From the NCBI RefSeq assembly GCF_026005215.1, contig NZ_BPMA01000018.1, positions 1-64,000 on the forward strand: a DNA stretch of 64,000 nucleotides, read 5' to 3'. The position numbers and the translations under genes were made by a program. Below the pieces are notes generated by a model. That model was not told the origin of the DNA, did not search any database, and saw nothing but the letters and a program-made list of their open reading frames with translations. This stretch comes from Capnocytophaga catalasegens (GTDB lineage: Bacteria > Bacteroidota > Bacteroidia > Flavobacteriales > Flavobacteriaceae). Below, one piece after another: positions 1 to 8,696 of this stretch (within the stretch, counting starts at the first letter, position 1; each line of letters opens with the position of its first letter).

Positions 1-92
1 TAGACGAATCTGTTTACAAGCTCAATCGTCGTTACTTTGCAGAGCATTTATTTGACAGATTGGTTTTAGCCAATATTACAGCTTATGAGTGA
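1..92 (+). CDS. 3' end of an unidentified protein (partial)
   Basis: An open frame runs from the window edge (first full codon at base 3) to a TGA at 90-92 and encodes 29 residues ending in NITAYE. Only the C-terminus is visible and I do not recognise the family. The next gene on the same strand starts about 90 bp later with a possible -7 box of its own near 138-145, so this is probably the last gene of its unit. Confidence 0.5.
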   Translation, partial: DESVYKLNRRYFAEHLFDRLVLANITAYE

Positions 93-184
93 TTACGGAT
101 ATACAATAAATTTATTTATTTTTTTAAAAAAATTCCTCATTTTTGCACTCTAAAAAATATATAATCATTTTAAATCAAATTTCA

Positions 185-814
185 ATGAAAAAATTAGTAG
201 AATTTTTGGCAGGAAGCCAATCATGTTTTGTGAATTATATTCGTATTGCTATTTTTATAGTAATGGCTTGGATTGGAGGTCTTAAAGTTTTTCAATACGA
301 AGCCGACGGAATAGTTCCTTTTGTAACAAACAGTCCTTTTATGAGCTTTTTCTATAACAATAGAGAAATGGTTGATAACGGAAAAGGGAAAGTAGTAGCC
401 CAATACACACTTCACAAAAATCCAGAAGGCTTGGTAGTTCCTAAAAACATTGAGTGGCACAAATCGAATGGAACATATCCTTTTTCTTATGGATTAGGTG
501 CGGTTATTTGTTTTATTGGAACTTTGGTGCTACTCGGAATCTGGTTTCCTAAAATAGGTATTATTGGTGGGTTGCTTACTTTCGGAATGTCTATTGTAAC
601 GCTTTCGTTCTTAATCACTACTCCTGAAACTTGGGTTCCTAATTTGGGAAATCCAGAAATTCCTGGCTCACAAAGTCCTAATTACGGATTTCCTTATCTG
701 TCAGGGGCAGGTCGCTTGGTTATCAAAGACATTATAATGTCGGCAGGTGGACTTGTAGTGGCTTCTGATGCAGCTCAGCGTATTTTAAAATCATGTAAAT
801 CATGTAAAAATTAA
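185..814 (+). CDS. DUF417 / YkgB (RclC-like) inner-membrane protein
   Basis: The 209-residue product has four hydrophobic segments (about residues 15-35, 105-125, 127-150 and 180-200) and matches the DUF417/YkgB pattern I know from E. coli RclC, a membrane protein of the reactive-chlorine response. Recognisable parts are AWIGGLKVFQYEADGIVPFVT near the N-terminus, the SPFMSF segment and GAGRLVIKDI near the end. I chose the ATG at 185 (MKKLVEFL). An upstream in-frame TTG at 143 overlaps a probable promoter -7 element (CATTTTTG, 138-145). A role in oxidant defence is inferred from the family only. A hairpin terminator follows. Confidence 0.85.
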   Translation: MKKLVEFLAGSQSCFVNYIRIAIFIVMAWIGGLKVFQYEADGIVPFVTNSPFMSFFYNNREMVDNGKGKVVAQYTLHKNPEGLVVPKNIEWHKSNGTYPFSYGLGAVICFIGTLVLLGIWFPKIGIIGGLLTFGMSIVTLSFLITTPETWVPNLGNPEIPGSQSPNYGFPYLSGAGRLVIKDIIMSAGGLVVASDAAQRILKSCKSCKN

Positions 815-840
815 ACCTAAAAATCCACACACATATAAAA

Positions 841-876
841 AAGAAGCTAAGAACAATTTCCTAGCTTCTTTTGTTA
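841..876. terminator. Bidirectional hairpin terminator
   Basis: Nine-base perfect arms AAGAAGCTA (841-849) and TAGCTTCTT (862-870) are followed by T-rich sequence on the right and preceded by an A-run on the left. It separates the rightward ykgB-like gene from the leftward lipoprotein operon, so it can serve both. Confidence 0.8.
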
Positions 877-894
877 TTATGGAAAAAATTAAAA

Positions 895-1818
895 TTATTC
901 CCAAGAAATATTGTCAATTACAACTTGCGCTGCTGTAGAAGCCGCAGTTCCCAATTTTATAGTAATTGTTTTCATTCCTGTAACATTTACCTCTATATTA
1001 TGTATTATTGCAGGATTTTCAGCATCTCCTCCGTATTCAAATGTTTTTCTGTGCACTTCGGTAGTACTATTTTCATCTCCATTCAACACAACTAAAATAC
1101 GCTGTTTAGCAGAAAAAGCTCCTCTTGCTTGGAAAGTTATTTTGGTTACATTGGAAGCAAAACTTAATTTAATATATCCATTATCATTGGATCTTCTTAG
1201 CATAAGACCTTTACCTTCTATTTCACTTCCTGTTACATCAGTACGAGCTTTATATTCTAATTTTGTTCCATCAGAAGCTGTCAATTCTCCTTGATTTGTA
1301 TATCCTTGTGAAGAAGATGTTAAATTTTCAAAATCAAACTTATTTCCCGTAGGGGTTGGTGTATTGCCACCACCTGGATTAGGATTATTTGGTGTTGTAC
1401 CAAATATAAGATCAGATTCTTGAGAATAAACAATTTCTTTTATAACCTCGCCTGATGTTAATTTATAATCAGTAAATTTACCTGTTACTGTAAGCTCTTG
1501 TCCTTCTGTTGCCAATTTATTTTTTGCTTCTTGGGATAATGCATCAGTTACAGCCTTTGGTGCATAAATCTGAATAAGAGTATTGTCTTTAAGTTTGAAA
1601 TAAGAACGATTATTTTGTATGGTAATATTTCCGTGTATTTTTACCATTTTGCCTACTTCATATACACTTACATCACTAGTAGCTGCTTCAATAGTGGTAA
1701 GAGTAGGAGGAGTTGGTTTTTCGTTACCTGTTACTGGCGGAATACCTGTTTGATCATCTTTCTCACATGAGGCAAAAATCAGTAGTGCTAAAACACTTGT
1801 AATAAATATTTTTTTCAT
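895..1818 (-). CDS. Lipoprotein with predicted OB-fold and beta-sandwich domains
   Basis: This is the last gene of a leftward four-gene operon. From the ATG at 1818 the 307-residue product begins MKKIFITSVLALL and has a lipobox ending FASC with the acylated Cys at residue 18. A Pro/Thr-rich linker follows. A region at about residues 45-130 (VGKMVKIHGNITIQ... through LTVTGKFTDYKL) resembles the OB-fold seen in Bacteroidota surface lipoproteins. After a second Pro/Gly linker comes a C-terminal beta-rich domain (about 160-307) ending VVIDNISWE. A longer frame with start at 1851 would overlap the upstream gene; 1818 leaves a 10-bp gap. It is probably a cell-surface partner of the receptor and nuclease encoded upstream. 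The ligand is unknown. Confidence 0.75.
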   Translation of the reverse strand: MKKIFITSVLALLIFASCEKDDQTGIPPVTGNEKPTPPTLTTIEAATSDVSVYEVGKMVKIHGNITIQNNRSYFKLKDNTLIQIYAPKAVTDALSQEAKNKLATEGQELTVTGKFTDYKLTSGEVIKEIVYSQESDLIFGTTPNNPNPGGGNTPTPTGNKFDFENLTSSSQGYTNQGELTASDGTKLEYKARTDVTGSEIEGKGLMLRRSNDNGYIKLSFASNVTKITFQARGAFSAKQRILVVLNGDENSTTEVHRKTFEYGGDAENPAIIHNIEVNVTGMKTITIKLGTAASTAAQVVIDNISWE

Positions 1819-1828
1819 TGTTATTATA

Positions 1829-2671
1829 TTAATTTGTTTTCTGAATATCATCTAAAGTATTGATATAAAACTGATACGTACTATTGTACTTGGTCAAAAT
1901 TCCTGTGATAATTAGCTTACCTGAAGGAACTAATTCTTGAGCGTATGTAGCATAGCTACTTGTCAAGAAGATTACACTTCCTCCCAAATTGTCTTCCAAT
2001 TTGTACGAGGTATTGTATTGGTCTGTTATTTTGTAGAAGGTTTGTCCTACAGCATTATTTTCAAATTGAACGTTTTTGAGTGTAATCAATCGATTTGTGT
2101 TTTCATTTTTATTCAAATTTTTAATATCATCAAATAAAATAGTTAGCTCTGAAACGGCTTTTTTTTCTCCCATATTTATAACTACTTCATCAATCATAGA
2201 AGGAGGTAAATTTGATATTTTGGTATTTCCTCCTGCGGTTACTCCTGAACCATATCCTATTTCAATGAGAGCATATCGGGTATTATACCAAAAAGTCGTT
2301 CCTTTGAGTCGTATTTGCACTTTGGTTCCGAGCGGAAAATCACCATATAGTCCCTTTTTTTCAATGGCAACAGCTATTGTTCCTAACTTGTCGGGAGCTT
2401 GTACATATATTTTTTTATAAAAATTTCCATCTTCATCACTCGAAATTACATAACCTTCAAAAGCATCATTCTCTGTGTATTCGGTAATAAGCGTTGTGGC
2501 TTTGTCTCGAAGTTTCGTATAACTTATACGATTTCCGTCAAATGATTCAGCTTTATTTTTATCAGATTGTTGTAATTCAGCATAATTCGGGTCATCATAA
2601 TTACTATCTTTTACACACGAACTAATAACAAATAAAGCAATCGTAATAATAGGAATAATATATATCTTCAT
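1829..2671 (-). CDS. DUF5689-type lipoprotein
   Basis: The 280-residue product has a lipoprotein signal (MKIYIIPIITIALFVISSC, Cys 19) followed by an acidic stretch. Its body matches my recollection of DUF5689: a strand-rich segment with FEGYVISSDEDGNFYKKIY near residue 72, and a second part ending FYINTLDDIQ. DUF5689 proteins in Bacteroidota usually sit beside TonB-dependent receptors and secreted nucleases, as here. It starts 22 bp after the receptor gene and ends 10 bp before the next lipoprotein gene, which indicates cotranscription. Its role as a surface-exposed capture or scaffolding protein is inferred. Confidence 0.75.
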   Translation of the reverse strand: MKIYIIPIITIALFVISSCVKDSNYDDPNYAELQQSDKNKAESFDGNRISYTKLRDKATTLITEYTENDAFEGYVISSDEDGNFYKKIYVQAPDKLGTIAVAIEKKGLYGDFPLGTKVQIRLKGTTFWYNTRYALIEIGYGSGVTAGGNTKISNLPPSMIDEVVINMGEKKAVSELTILFDDIKNLNKNENTNRLITLKNVQFENNAVGQTFYKITDQYNTSYKLEDNLGGSVIFLTSSYATYAQELVPSGKLIITGILTKYNSTYQFYINTLDDIQKTN

Positions 2672-2693
2672 CTTGTAATTTATTAAATTATTT

Positions 2694-5423
2694 TTAGAAA
2701 CTTACAGCCATATTTACATAATAAGTTGTTCCATAACCTACAAAATATTTATTTCCAAAAGTAGGATATCCATTGGCTCTTTCATATACCATTGCTTGAT
2801 AATTTCCTCTTCGGGCTTGTTCAAATCCACCTGTTTTGAATTGTTTGTTAAGCAAATTATTCACACTTGCAAAAACACTTACATATTTACCTTTTATCCG
2901 CCATGACTTGCCTGCGGTCAAATTTACTAAAAATAATGAACCTAAATTCTCTTGCGTCAAAAATTCTTTTACTTTTTCTTGATCAATATTAGAGAATTGG
3001 CTTCCAGTAGTTGGGTCAAGGTAAATATTAGTTGTTCGAAGAAAAGGAGCTATATCTATATAATTATCATTGAACCAGTTAGCTGTAGCTCCCACCCACC
3101 AATAACGTGGATTTCGGTACTCCAATCCTACAGAATATGCTTGCTGTGGAGTTCCTGCTACTCTATAATTCTTCATATAAGAGATATATGGTTTTCCTAT
3201 TAGCCTTTCATCAGAAGAATGAATTACAGTAGGATTATTTGTATAATAATATTTATTCCAAGTAGCCACAGCAGTAGCTTTTAGAGTCGGCAATATTTGA
3301 AACTCTGTCCCCCATTCAACTCCATAATGCAATTTATCTATATCCGTTACTGTTTCTGAAAGAAATCCACCAGACTCCTCTCCTACTCTCGCTTGTACAA
3401 AAAAGAAATTTTTATCAGTAACATCTTGATATTTAGTTACATATCCTGTAATTCTCGACTTAAAATATGGCATTCGGATAATATAACTTGCATCAGCAGT
3501 AGTTTGTGTTTCAGCTTTGATATCAAAAGGAATTACAGAGTTAGAGTTACGAATATTCATAAAAATAGCATTCAACGCTTGTGGTACTTCAAAGTATCCT
3601 GCATTGAATTGCAATATGTGCCGCCCAGTGATACTATACGTAAGCCCTGCTTTGGTGCTTACCGAATTGAAATATTTCACACCACTTTTTCCTTTAGAAT
3701 CAGTGTAAGTTTTATTATTTTCAAATTGTCCATCACGTTCATAACCTGTATAATCATATCGACCAGCTATGTAAAAATCGGCACGTCCGTATTTAAAGCG
3801 AAGTTGTCCAAAAGCGTTTGCTTTCTGAATCTGAGCTTTATAATGATATTGATATTTATCTCCTTCAACCAATTGTTCATCGGTTGTATTATACCATTGT
3901 CCCGTATAATAGCTTTTGTTTAGAAAATATTTACCTCCGAGCAAATCATTGATTTGTTGATAGTTATCTGTTTGTATATTTTGATAGGTAGCTCCTGCAT
4001 TCAACCAAATATTAGAATTTATCTTGGTAGATGATAATATATTACCTGTCAAGGTTTTAGTATCAATAACATCTTCACCGAGAACATAAATACTTTCTCC
4101 ATTGATATTATGATTTGCCTTATAAAGTTTATCCCAATTAAGCTGACTATTGTTGCGGAAATATTGTATTTGTTGATATGTTTTGTCTAGCGCATAAGGG
4201 TCGTGGCGTGATGGGTCATTCGGATTATTCATATTATAATAATGAGAAGGCATATTGGTATAATAGGTTGGGTCGGGATTTTGAGCCTTAGCATACTGAA
4301 TACGTGTATCTCCTATTTGACCAAATTGATATCCTATATTTGTATTGATTTTAGTATCATTTTTTTTATAATTATGAGAAAGAATGAATATAGGTTCGGC
4401 TATTCGTTTCATTTTTGAATTTCGTACATCACCATGTTGAGTACCCCAATTTGGATTATAATATCTACCTCCCAAAGCGATAACTTCTTGTGTTAACGGT
4501 GCTGATTTTCCTCTATTATTATAGGAATAAATTCCTGCGAAATTGAATGCTGAGTGTGAATTCACTCGATATTCTATAGCTGCTGCAAAAGCATAAGCAT
4601 TGTATAACATTCCGTCAATATAGCCTCCGTTATTAGCCCAACGTCTTGAACCCGAAAGTGAATAAGCCCATTTGTTATTTCTCAACCCCGAGTTATAGGT
4701 CGCCATTACACGTCCTGTATAAGTTCGATTAGATGCCGTTGCTGAAAATCGTAATCCTTCTCTATTCTCTGACGGACGTATAGAAATGTAATTACTTCCA
4801 AATATACCTCCGAAATCATATTCTGATGCCTGTACACCTATCGTATTGATTTGATTACGTGTCATATCATTCAATCCTCCCCAATTACTCCAATTGGCTC
4901 TTCCTGTCTCTATTTTAGCCATCGGAACCCCATTGATAAGTACATTTGCTTCCCGAGAATCATAGCCTCTTGGACGAAAAAATACCTGTCCGAAATCGAA
5001 CGATGCACGTTGAAAATACACATCGCGAGATGATTGTAATAACCCCGAAACCATATCTGCACTTCCTTCATCATCTTCCAATTCGCTTTCCGAAAGAGAT
5101 ATAACATTGGTGTTTAGTTCCTGAATGGAATCCAATTGTAATACAATAGTAGGTAATGTAAGATTTTCTGTTACTTTCAATATCATTCGTTGCGAAATAT
5201 ATCCACTAAGAGATATATTCAAAATATGAGTCCCCTGAGGAAGCTCCATCGAAAAGTTCCCTGAGGCATCAGTCAATATTTCTTGAAAAGAATTTTCCAT
5301 TTGCAAAGAAACATTGGGAAGTGGTTTTATACCATCAGTAACGCTACCTTGAACAAAAAATTGTTGAGCAGAACTTATCCATCCTGACAAAACCACAAAA
5401 AATGTTAAAAATATTTTTTTCAT
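2694..5423 (-). CDS. TonB-dependent outer-membrane receptor with carboxypeptidase-regulatory-like domain
   Basis: The 909-residue protein has a signal peptide (MKKIFLTFFVVLSGWISSAQ), an N-terminal carboxypeptidase-regulatory-like beta domain (about 22-105; VQGSVTDGIKPLPNVSL, SGYISQRMI), a plug region with RPRGYDSREANVLINGVPM around residue 150, and a long series of aromatic beta-barrel strands ending in Phe (VNMAVSF). This matches the SusC-like/TonB-dependent transporter architecture that uses TonB-ExbBD energy to import large substrates. The gene lies 41 bp downstream of an exported nuclease-family gene and 22 bp upstream of two lipoprotein genes. No SusD homologue is present, so the lipoproteins may take that place. 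I infer import of nucleic-acid breakdown products or phosphate-containing ligands. Confidence 0.9.
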   Translation of the reverse strand: MKKIFLTFFVVLSGWISSAQQFFVQGSVTDGIKPLPNVSLQMENSFQEILTDASGNFSMELPQGTHILNISLSGYISQRMILKVTENLTLPTIVLQLDSIQELNTNVISLSESELEDDEGSADMVSGLLQSSRDVYFQRASFDFGQVFFRPRGYDSREANVLINGVPMAKIETGRANWSNWGGLNDMTRNQINTIGVQASEYDFGGIFGSNYISIRPSENREGLRFSATASNRTYTGRVMATYNSGLRNNKWAYSLSGSRRWANNGGYIDGMLYNAYAFAAAIEYRVNSHSAFNFAGIYSYNNRGKSAPLTQEVIALGGRYYNPNWGTQHGDVRNSKMKRIAEPIFILSHNYKKNDTKINTNIGYQFGQIGDTRIQYAKAQNPDPTYYTNMPSHYYNMNNPNDPSRHDPYALDKTYQQIQYFRNNSQLNWDKLYKANHNINGESIYVLGEDVIDTKTLTGNILSSTKINSNIWLNAGATYQNIQTDNYQQINDLLGGKYFLNKSYYTGQWYNTTDEQLVEGDKYQYHYKAQIQKANAFGQLRFKYGRADFYIAGRYDYTGYERDGQFENNKTYTDSKGKSGVKYFNSVSTKAGLTYSITGRHILQFNAGYFEVPQALNAIFMNIRNSNSVIPFDIKAETQTTADASYIIRMPYFKSRITGYVTKYQDVTDKNFFFVQARVGEESGGFLSETVTDIDKLHYGVEWGTEFQILPTLKATAVATWNKYYYTNNPTVIHSSDERLIGKPYISYMKNYRVAGTPQQAYSVGLEYRNPRYWWVGATANWFNDNYIDIAPFLRTTNIYLDPTTGSQFSNIDQEKVKEFLTQENLGSLFLVNLTAGKSWRIKGKYVSVFASVNNLLNKQFKTGGFEQARRGNYQAMVYERANGYPTFGNKYFVGYGTTYYVNMAVSF

Positions 5424-5464
5424 ATCAAAATTAAATTGATTTTATTTTTATATTTTTTTGAAAA

Positions 5465-6505
5465 TTATTTCTCTTTTATAATATAAACATAAACCGGAAA
5501 ATGGTCAGAATACCCACCTGTATATTGTCCATTACTATAACTTCTGAAAGGATATCCTGCATATTGTCCTGAGGAATTAACAACCATTGGGTCGTTAAAA
5601 ACACCTGCTTTCCAATACTGATAACCTTGCACGGGTTTTAACAATCCGTAAGTAAAATATATTTGGTCAAACAAATTCCAACTATCACGATATGCCAAAG
5701 AACCTATTCCTTTTTTGAGCATATTTTCCATCGGATTGTAAAGCTCTCCTTCTTTTACTTTGGTTTTATCTGCCTTGGTTTTCAACACTTTTTTAAAACT
5801 GGAATTGCTTGCATCATCATTGAAATCACCCATACTGACAATTTTTGCTTGTGGATTGATTTTCAGTAATGAATCTATAATTTGCTTGTTTAAAGCAGCA
5901 GCAGCTTCTCGAAACGGGCGACTTACAGCCTCTCCGCCAGAACGAGAAGGCCAGTGATTGACAATAAAATGAAATTGTTCACCATCTAACTTGCCCGTAA
6001 CCAGTAATTGGTCTCGTGTATAACGTCGCTTTCCGTCAGAATCAAATATTTTCAAAGGATGTTTAGAAGTACTTGTAGGGGCAAAAACATCTTTTTTATA
6101 AAGAAGCCCAACATCAATACCACGAGCATCGGGTGAATCGAAATGCACAATTCCATAATTATAACTTCGTAAATGTGAAGTTTTGACCAAATCAAGCATC
6201 ACATCTTGATTTTCTACTTCACAAACTCCCACTATATCAGGAGCTTGTCTTGTTACGTCTTTTCCTATTTTGGCGATAACACTACTTATTTTATCTATAT
6301 GGTCATAATAAATTTCAGATGTCCATCTATCTTTGCCTGTTGGAGTGCGGTCATCGTCAAATTTTTTAGGATCATTGATAGTATCAAACAAATTTTCTAC
6401 ATTATAAAAAGCAATAGTACGAACATGATACGATTTTTTCTGCGAAAAAACAGAAATACTTAATAATAAAATCCCACCTATCAAAATGTTATGCAAAATT
6501 TTCAT
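5465..6505 (-). CDS. Exported endonuclease/exonuclease/phosphatase-family enzyme
   Basis: The 346-residue product starts with a signal peptide (MKILHNILIGGILLLSISVFSQ) and carries the EEP catalytic series: YNVENLFD (metal/phosphate site, about 34-41), GVCEVEN (Glu 96), NHWPSR (His), MGDFND (Asp/Asn) and the terminal SDHFPV (Asp-His). The fold is shared by DNase I-like nucleases and phosphodiesterases, and sequence alone does not tell which substrate is used. It heads a leftward operon with a TonB-dependent receptor and two lipoproteins and has a good promoter just upstream. The combination suggests extracellular or periplasmic digestion of DNA/RNA followed by uptake. Confidence 0.88.
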   Translation of the reverse strand: MKILHNILIGGILLLSISVFSQKKSYHVRTIAFYNVENLFDTINDPKKFDDDRTPTGKDRWTSEIYYDHIDKISSVIAKIGKDVTRQAPDIVGVCEVENQDVMLDLVKTSHLRSYNYGIVHFDSPDARGIDVGLLYKKDVFAPTSTSKHPLKIFDSDGKRRYTRDQLLVTGKLDGEQFHFIVNHWPSRSGGEAVSRPFREAAAALNKQIIDSLLKINPQAKIVSMGDFNDDASNSSFKKVLKTKADKTKVKEGELYNPMENMLKKGIGSLAYRDSWNLFDQIYFTYGLLKPVQGYQYWKAGVFNDPMVVNSSGQYAGYPFRSYSNGQYTGGYSDHFPVYVYIIKEK

Positions 6506-6523
6506 AAGATTTAAAATTTTCTA

Positions 6524-6554
6524 CAAATGTACAAACAAATTATTGAAAAAACAA
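6524..6554 (-). promoter_or_regulatory. Bacteroidota-type promoter of the nuclease/TonB receptor operon
   Basis: On the minus strand TTG (6552-6554), a 20-bp spacer and TACATTTG (6524-6531) match the phylum consensus TTG-N19-TAnnTTTG. The predicted transcription start lies only about 12 bp upstream of the ATG at 6505. Confidence 0.7.
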
Positions 6555-6587
6555 GATTCAATATTTTATTTTTTTAATTTCAAAGAT

Positions 6588-6623
6588 AAAAAAAGTCGCC
6601 TATAATGACAGACGACTTTTTGT
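6588..6623 (-). terminator. Terminator downstream of tpiA
   Basis: Arms AAAAAGTCG (6590-6598) and CGACTTTTT (6613-6621) form a stem. On the minus strand it is followed by a T-run, 15 bp after the tpiA stop codon. Confidence 0.75.
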
Positions 6624-6637
6624 TTTTCATACAAAAA

Positions 6638-7387
6638 TTAAATTGCACTAATAACTGCTACAAAATCATCAGCTTTTAGTGAAGCTCCACCAATAAGTCC
6701 GCCATCAACATCTTTTTGTGCAAAAATATCTTTGGCATTCTTAGGATTGGCACTTCCTCCGTAAAGAATTGATACATTTTGTGCAACTTCATTTCCGTAT
6801 TTGTCAGCAATAATTTTACGAATAAAAGCATGCATTTCTTGTGCTTGCTCGGGTGTAGCCGTTTCTCCTGTCCCGATAGCCCATACAGGTTCGTATGCCA
6901 AAATCACACTTTGCCACGCCTGAGCCGAAAGGTGAAACAATGCTTTTTCAATCTGTTCTTTTACCACATCAAAATGCTTGTTAGCTTTGCGTTCTGCAAG
7001 TTTTTCGCCTATACAAAAAACTACTCGCATCTTGTGTTTAAGAGCTGTATCAACTTTTTTGGTTAAGGCTTCATCAGTTTCGTTAAAATATTCTCTACGT
7101 TCCGAATGCCCTAGAATCGTAGTTTTTACACCGATTGAGGCAAGCATTTGCGCCGAAATTTCGCCTGTATAAGCTCCATTTTCCGCAAAATGCATATTCT
7201 GAGCAATAACCTCTACTTTACTTGCTTTTGTCTTTTGAACAGCAGTCGCCAAATTAACAAAAGTTGGAGCAATCATTACCTCGGCAGTTGTTTGAGGCAA
7301 TTTTGTAAGTAATTCGGCAATAAGTGCTTCACTTTGTACCAAATCATTGTTCATTTTCCAGTTTCCTGCTACAATTTTTTTTCTCAT
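6638..7387 (-). CDS. tpiA: Triosephosphate isomerase
   Basis: The enzyme interconverts glyceraldehyde-3-phosphate and dihydroxyacetone phosphate in cytosolic glycolysis. The 249-residue product has the family length and all signatures: GNWKMN at 6-11 with the catalytic Lys, GHSERR with the catalytic His near residue 97, AYEPVWAIGTG with the catalytic Glu and start of the flexible loop, and the phosphate-binding YGGS and GGLIGGASL near the end. It appears monocistronic, with a terminator directly after it. Confidence 0.97.
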   Translation of the reverse strand: MRKKIVAGNWKMNNDLVQSEALIAELLTKLPQTTAEVMIAPTFVNLATAVQKTKASKVEVIAQNMHFAENGAYTGEISAQMLASIGVKTTILGHSERREYFNETDEALTKKVDTALKHKMRVVFCIGEKLAERKANKHFDVVKEQIEKALFHLSAQAWQSVILAYEPVWAIGTGETATPEQAQEMHAFIRKIIADKYGNEVAQNVSILYGGSANPKNAKDIFAQKDVDGGLIGGASLKADDFVAVISAI

Positions 7388-7496
7388 AAAACGTAAATAT
7401 CTGTTATTTAATCAATTAAAATATTTTTATTATATTCAAAAATCGGATATAAAAGTACAACTTATTTTTATATTAAGTTACTTTTTTTTGAAAAAT

Positions 7497-8582
7497 TTAG
7501 TTTTGAAGTTCGTAATTGATAATCATTCCTGTTACATAATTATAACTTTGTATACCTTTTTTTTGATTGTTTGCTTTAAGAAAAACATCATAACTCGCTT
7601 TAAAATAGGGTTCTAACGGATTTTGATATTGCTTCCAGAAATCAGAACTTTCTTTATAATTTTTCAAAATTCCTTTTCTGATTTTTGATAAAAATTCATC
7701 ATATTTTTCCTGATTTACTTTCTGAACTTCGCCAAGACAATATCGCAAAGCAAAAAGTGCCGCACTATATTTAAAATATTTGTTCTGATGATGAGTTGAT
7801 ACCAAATACGCTATAAAATTCGCTTCATTTTCAGCAGAATACCCCAACTGATGTGCTACTTCATGAGTTGCTGTAATAGGCACATGATACCCAACAGGAA
7901 GTCTATTGACTTGTGCCTCTCCCGTAAAAGGATTCAAATAGCCACTATATCCCATATAAGTTAATACTCGGCTATAAAGAGATGATTTTAAACTATTTAC
8001 ACAAAGTTTAAACTGAGGAAATTTATATGATATATTTTCATAACCTTGTGAGGTAAGTTTATATATTTCTTGATTTGTCAAAGGAATATCAACTGAAAGG
8101 GTATCGATGGACATAAGTTGGGTATGAAGTTCGTTTGCTCGTTGAACAAAAATCTCGGTTGCATTATAGAGTTCTGATTCTGTATAAATTGTATTCAATT
8201 TGAGTGTTTTTTCTAATGGTTTTCGATAATAATTAAATCCCCAAAACAAATGAAATATAAAAAATATTCCCCCTACAAATAGTACTATTTTACCAAAAAA
8301 ATAAACCGGATTTTGCCAAATACTTTTAAATTTTTTAATAAAAAAAAGAAATATAATCCCTCCTATTATCGTATAAAAAATATCGCCAATCGAAAAAGGA
8401 ATCCAACCGAAAATGAATCGCAAAACCATACTAATATAAGGATAAATTCCTGTACTATATAATTTTTCAGTAAGGTCAGGACTTTGTCTAAAAATAAGTA
8501 CAAACAAATATGTTAGTAAAAAAAGTCCTATACCGATATAATACTTTGTAAAACGATTCTTTTTTGTGTTGGATAAATTCAT
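7497..8582 (-). CDS. DUF3810 membrane metalloprotease-like protein
   Basis: The 361-residue product has three N-terminal transmembrane segments (about 15-33, 62-82, 98-118) followed by a soluble domain carrying the zincin motif HEVAH (near residue 240) and a downstream ENEAN motif where a third metal ligand would be expected. This matches DUF3810, a membrane-anchored predicted metallopeptidase family. The substrate is unknown. It is transcribed divergently from glsA, and the glsA promoter appears to overlap its first codons. Confidence 0.85.
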   Translation of the reverse strand: MNLSNTKKNRFTKYYIGIGLFLLTYLFVLIFRQSPDLTEKLYSTGIYPYISMVLRFIFGWIPFSIGDIFYTIIGGIIFLFFIKKFKSIWQNPVYFFGKIVLFVGGIFFIFHLFWGFNYYRKPLEKTLKLNTIYTESELYNATEIFVQRANELHTQLMSIDTLSVDIPLTNQEIYKLTSQGYENISYKFPQFKLCVNSLKSSLYSRVLTYMGYSGYLNPFTGEAQVNRLPVGYHVPITATHEVAHQLGYSAENEANFIAYLVSTHHQNKYFKYSAALFALRYCLGEVQKVNQEKYDEFLSKIRKGILKNYKESSDFWKQYQNPLEPYFKASYDVFLKANNQKKGIQSYNYVTGMIINYELQN

Positions 8583-8599
8583 TTTTTATTATACTTTTG
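8569..8599 (+). promoter_or_regulatory. Predicted promoter of glsA
   Basis: TTG (8569-8571), a 20-bp spacer and TACTTTTG (8592-8599) fit the Bacteroidota consensus. The predicted start of transcription leaves a leader of about 90 bases before glsA. The -33 element lies inside the divergent DUF3810 gene. Confidence 0.55.
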
Positions 8600-8696
8600 T
8601 AATATCTTTTCTTCCTCCAAAGGAAAGTATTTTTTGTCTAATATACAATAAAAAAAGTATTTTTATTTCTTTTGAAATCAAATTCTTTAAAAATCA

